Positions 6,533-7,952 of a stretch of 7,952 bases of DNA are shown here, in pieces. The stretch is taken from positions 1 to 7,952 of the forward strand of contig MTNL01000003.1 in NCBI GenBank assembly GCA_002010365.1. Reading direction: 5' to 3'. A program made the translations under genes and the position numbers. The DNA comes from Candidatus Acetothermia bacterium JdFR-50 (lineage in GTDB: Bacteria; Bipolaricaulota; Bipolaricaulia; Bipolaricaulales; Bipolaricaulaceae). Positions within the stretch are counted from its first letter, which is position 1. Each line of letters begins with the position of its first letter. Below the pieces are notes generated by a model, which saw only the letters and a list, made by a program, of their open reading frames with translations, was not told the DNA's origin and did not search any database.

Positions 6533-7291
6533 ATGGGAGTGTGGCCTCTTTTGTTGGTGGCGTTGTTAGCGGGATTCGTGGGGCTTCTGGAGCTAGACTG
6601 GTCCCAGCTTTTCGGCGATCCAGCCCGGGAGGCCCTTCGGGAGCTTTGGGCCGAGGTCCAGGGATGGGAAGATTTCGAGGCCACGGTGACGGTATGGGGC
6701 CTGGGACAAGAGCCGGTGCGTATGAGGATCCAGGCCCTCTTGCGGGAAGGCGCATGGAGGTTGGAGTTCCTGGAACCGAGCGAATTGCGGGGCCAGATTT
6801 ACACATATCGAAAGGGCATGCTGGTCCACTTCCGCCCTGGGAACGGGGGGCTCCGGGTGGTCCATGTGCTGGGGGAAAGGGGGGTTCCTCCCGAATTTGA
6901 GATAAACCCCCAAGCGCTCCAGATTTCCCTGGAGGAACCAGAGTCCTTTGCATCGGGGTGGGAAGAGAAAGAAACCGTTCCCCTCCGGCTACCGGGGCTC
7001 GCGGGAACCGCGCCCTCGGATTCTGGGCTCGCGACCAGGGATTCGGCACCTTCTTCCCTCGTGGGGTTCAGGAAATTGAGGATCGCGGGGCTTCCCGAAC
7101 CTGTCCAGGAGATGGTGGTGTGGCTGGACGAGAGGGGAAAGCCCAGGGGGGGAACGATACAGTTGGAAACTACAAAGGTCACTTTAAGGCTGGAAGAACT
7201 CCAACCCAATCAGGGGTTCACTCTCTTCGAAGTGCTCGAGCTTCCCCGGGCGGAAGAGACGCTGTGGTATGGGGAGGATCAGTCGATGTAG
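6533..7291 (+). CDS. membrane-anchored LolA-like (outer-membrane lipoprotein-sorting type) protein
   Basis: A 252-residue protein with an N-terminal hydrophobic segment (about 4-19) followed by no clear signal-peptidase or lipobox site, so a signal anchor with the rest outside the cytoplasmic membrane is likely. Residues 35-115 have the alternating beta-strand style of the LolA/lipoprotein-localisation fold: a helix-rich start (REALRELWAEVQGWEDFEATVTV), then WRLEFLEPSELRGQIYTYRKGMLVHF, close in style to LolA-like proteins in which 'rvevlsPpelkGtiyvyngg' patterns recur. A Ser/Gly/Ala linker (155-176) with a ten-residue near-repeat separates a C-terminal strand block (178-225). It probably binds a lipid or lipoprotein acyl chain; function is inferred from fold style only. 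The predicted transcript start is about three bases upstream of the ATG. Its 3' end overlaps the convergent DUF151 gene by 13 bases. Confidence 0.7.
   Translation: MGVWPLLLVALLAGFVGLLELDWSQLFGDPAREALRELWAEVQGWEDFEATVTVWGLGQEPVRMRIQALLREGAWRLEFLEPSELRGQIYTYRKGMLVHFRPGNGGLRVVHVLGERGVPPEFEINPQALQISLEEPESFASGWEEKETVPLRLPGLAGTAPSDSGLATRDSAPSSLVGFRKLRIAGLPEPVQEMVVWLDERGKPRGGTIQLETTKVTLRLEELQPNQGFTLFEVLELPRAEETLWYGEDQSM
6995..7054 (+). repeat. degenerate 30-base tandem repeat coding a ten-residue linker
   Basis: GGGCTCGCG occurs at 6995-7003 and again at 7025-7033, exactly ten codons apart, and the encoded decapeptides GLAGTAPSDS and GLATRDSAPS (residues 155-174) are alike. It looks like an old in-frame duplication that lengthened the flexible linker of the LolA-like protein. 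Confidence 0.4.
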
Positions 7292-7788
7292 CGTTTGAAT
7301 TCCGCGAGATCAAGCTCTTTGTCCACAAACTCTTCGAACTCCCGCTGCTCGTCCGCCAGCGACTGGATGGCTTCTTCCTCGTTCAGCGGGAGATCGATGG
7401 CCGACTGATCGAAGACCTCCTCAGAGATGTAAATGGGGGCGGCGGTGCGCAGGGCGAGGGCTACGGAGTCCGAAGGTCGGGCGTCGATCTCTTTTACCTT
7501 GCCGTCGGCGGTGCGCAGATAAATGGTGGCGTAGAAGGTGTTGTCCTTGAGATCGCTTATAATGACCTTCTCCAACTTCGCCCCCGCGGCCTCCAGGAGT
7601 GCCTTCATCAGGTCGTGGCTCATGGGGCGGGGGAATTGCTTCTTCTCCAATGCGGCGGCGATGGAGATGGCCTCGGGCTGGCCGATCCAGATGGGAAGCA
7701 CCTTGGAGGAATGACGGTCCTGCAAGAGGATAACCGGCGCTCCATTCGCGGGATCGACGAGCACTGCCCTGACCTCGGCTTCTCTCAT
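7279..7788 (-). CDS. DUF151 bifunctional nuclease family protein
   Basis: A 169-residue protein of the DUF151/BFN family. Seen: LLQDRHSSKVLPIWIGQPEAISIAAALE (21-48), MSHDLMKALLEAAGAKLEKVIISDLKDNTFYATIYL in the middle, and IDARPSDSVALALRTAAPIYISEEV, all hallmark stretches of this domain. The acidic C-terminal helix ending EFVDKELDLAEFKRYI matches the usual tail of bacterial members. Family members include plant proteins reported to have both RNase and DNase activity; the role of bacterial ones such as Thermotoga TM0160 is poorly settled. It begins at ATG 7788 behind a perfect AGGAGG (7798-7793) and a short leader. It diverges from glmS and ends 13 bases into the convergent LolA-like gene. Confidence 0.93.
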   Translation of the reverse strand: MREAEVRAVLVDPANGAPVILLQDRHSSKVLPIWIGQPEAISIAAALEKKQFPRPMSHDLMKALLEAAGAKLEKVIISDLKDNTFYATIYLRTADGKVKEIDARPSDSVALALRTAAPIYISEEVFDQSAIDLPLNEEEAIQSLADEQREFEEFVDKELDLAEFKRYID

Positions 7789-7808
7789 CTCGCCTCCTGA
7801 CGCTGGGG

Positions 7809-7837
7809 ATTATACTCCTCGGTAGATCGGGGAACAA
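7809..7837 (-). promoter_or_regulatory. promoter of the DUF151 gene
   Basis: On the minus strand TTGTTC (7837-7832) and a perfect TATAAT (7814-7809) are separated by exactly 17 bases. The transcript should begin near 7802, giving a leader of about 14 bases that holds the AGGAGG site. It overlaps the region where the glmS -35 should lie. Confidence 0.7.
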
Positions 7838-7842
7838 TCGTC

Positions 7843-7848
7843 TATAAT
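7843..7848 (+). promoter_or_regulatory. -10 box of glmS
   Basis: A perfect TATAAT puts the transcript start near 7855, about three bases before ATG 7858, so the glmS message looks leaderless. The matching -35 (about 7820-7825, CGGTAG) is poor and lies within the spacer of the divergent DUF151 promoter. Confidence 0.6.
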
Positions 7849-7857
7849 GGGATTGGA

Positions 7858-7952
7858 ATGTGTGGGATTGTGGGTTATGTGGGTCACCGGGAGGCAAGGG
7901 AGGTGCTCCTGGAGGGATTACGGCGGTTGGAATACCGGGGTTACGACTCGGC
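7858..7952 (+). CDS. glmS: glutamine-fructose-6-phosphate aminotransferase, N-terminal part
   Basis: Only the first 31 codons lie inside the window. [21 protein letters not shown] followed by RLEYRGYDS is the signature N-terminus of GlmS: Cys2 becomes the N-terminal nucleophile of the class II glutamine amidotransferase domain after Met removal. GlmS makes glucosamine-6-phosphate from fructose-6-phosphate and glutamine, the first step to UDP-GlcNAc for peptidoglycan and lipid A. No ribosome site precedes the ATG; its -10 box lies nine bases upstream, consistent with a leaderless message. There is no room for a glmS ribozyme leader in the 69-base divergent gap. Other class II amidotransferases also begin MCGI, but the EYRGYDS stretch is specific to GlmS. 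Confidence 0.95.
   Translation, partial: MCGIVGYVGHREAREVLLEGLRRLEYRGYDS

Noticed and set aside
6468..7049. The minus-strand frame of pgk stays open 194 codons upstream, suggesting an N-terminal extension or fusion
   Set aside because: The extension is Pro/Arg/Gly-rich without domain pattern, lies antisense to the LolA-like gene and crosses the pgk promoter; typical of open frames in GC-rich DNA.
7789..7857. Possible glmS ribozyme or riboswitch before glmS
   Set aside because: The gap is only 69 bases, the predicted message starts about three bases before the ATG, and no ribozyme core pattern is seen.
1..7952. Search by eye for CRISPR arrays, insertion sequences, integrases, att sites beside the tRNA, and toxin-antitoxin pairs
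   Set aside because: No spaced repeats, transposase or integrase motifs, or duplicated tRNA 3' end were seen; the tRNA is flanked by housekeeping genes.

Overview
The window is a dense, GC-rich bacterial chromosome segment with almost no intergenic space; the longest stretch without a gene is 69 bases. It reads as an ordinary chromosome carrying housekeeping genes plus an envelope-glycan gene set. No transposon, phage, CRISPR or toxin-antitoxin signature was seen. Start codons include TTG and GTG. Several genes seem to start at or within about 4 bases of their predicted transcription start. A LolA-like protein and a lipid-flippase-like protein hint at a double-membraned bacterium, and the GC-rich thermophile-like style would fit a deep-branching candidate phylum such as Bipolaricaulota. 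That placement is a guess from style, not from a marker.

Layout, right to left for the minus strand. At the right edge glmS (plus, cut by the window end) diverges from a DUF151 bifunctional-nuclease gene (minus) across 69 bases holding back-to-back promoters. The DUF151 gene converges on, and overlaps by 13 bases, a plus-strand gene for a membrane-anchored LolA-like protein. That gene diverges from pgk (minus) over 65 bases with a second pair of divergent promoters; a CCCCA-N5-TGGGG dyad fills the spacer of the pgk promoter.

Downstream of pgk on the minus strand come a tRNA-Gly(CCC) with its own TATAAT box, a type-4 (Fe-S) uracil-DNA glycosylase gene starting only 19 bases after the tRNA, and a TPR protein with a C-terminal membrane anchor whose gene overlaps the glycosylase gene by 67 bases. 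After a 43-base gap containing a good sigma70-like promoter there is a tight run of four genes: GT4-type glycosyltransferase, GT2-type glycosyltransferase (4-base overlap), alkaline-phosphatase-superfamily phosphodiesterase (14-base overlap) and, 52 bases on, an LPG-synthase/UPF0104-type multi-spanning membrane protein cut by the left window edge.

How the genes fit together: the four left-hand genes look like a small envelope glycolipid or polysaccharide module, with two sugar transferases, a hydrolase acting on a phosphoester, and a lipid or lipid-linked-glycan membrane protein. GlmS (glucosamine-6-phosphate) and Pgk (glycolysis) are central metabolism. The most interesting signals are regulatory: a repeated leaderless-transcript architecture, two compact divergent promoter pairs, a dyad within the pgk promoter, and a tRNA fused in transcription to a DNA-repair gene. 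I found no strong evidence for a wholly new defence or mobile system.
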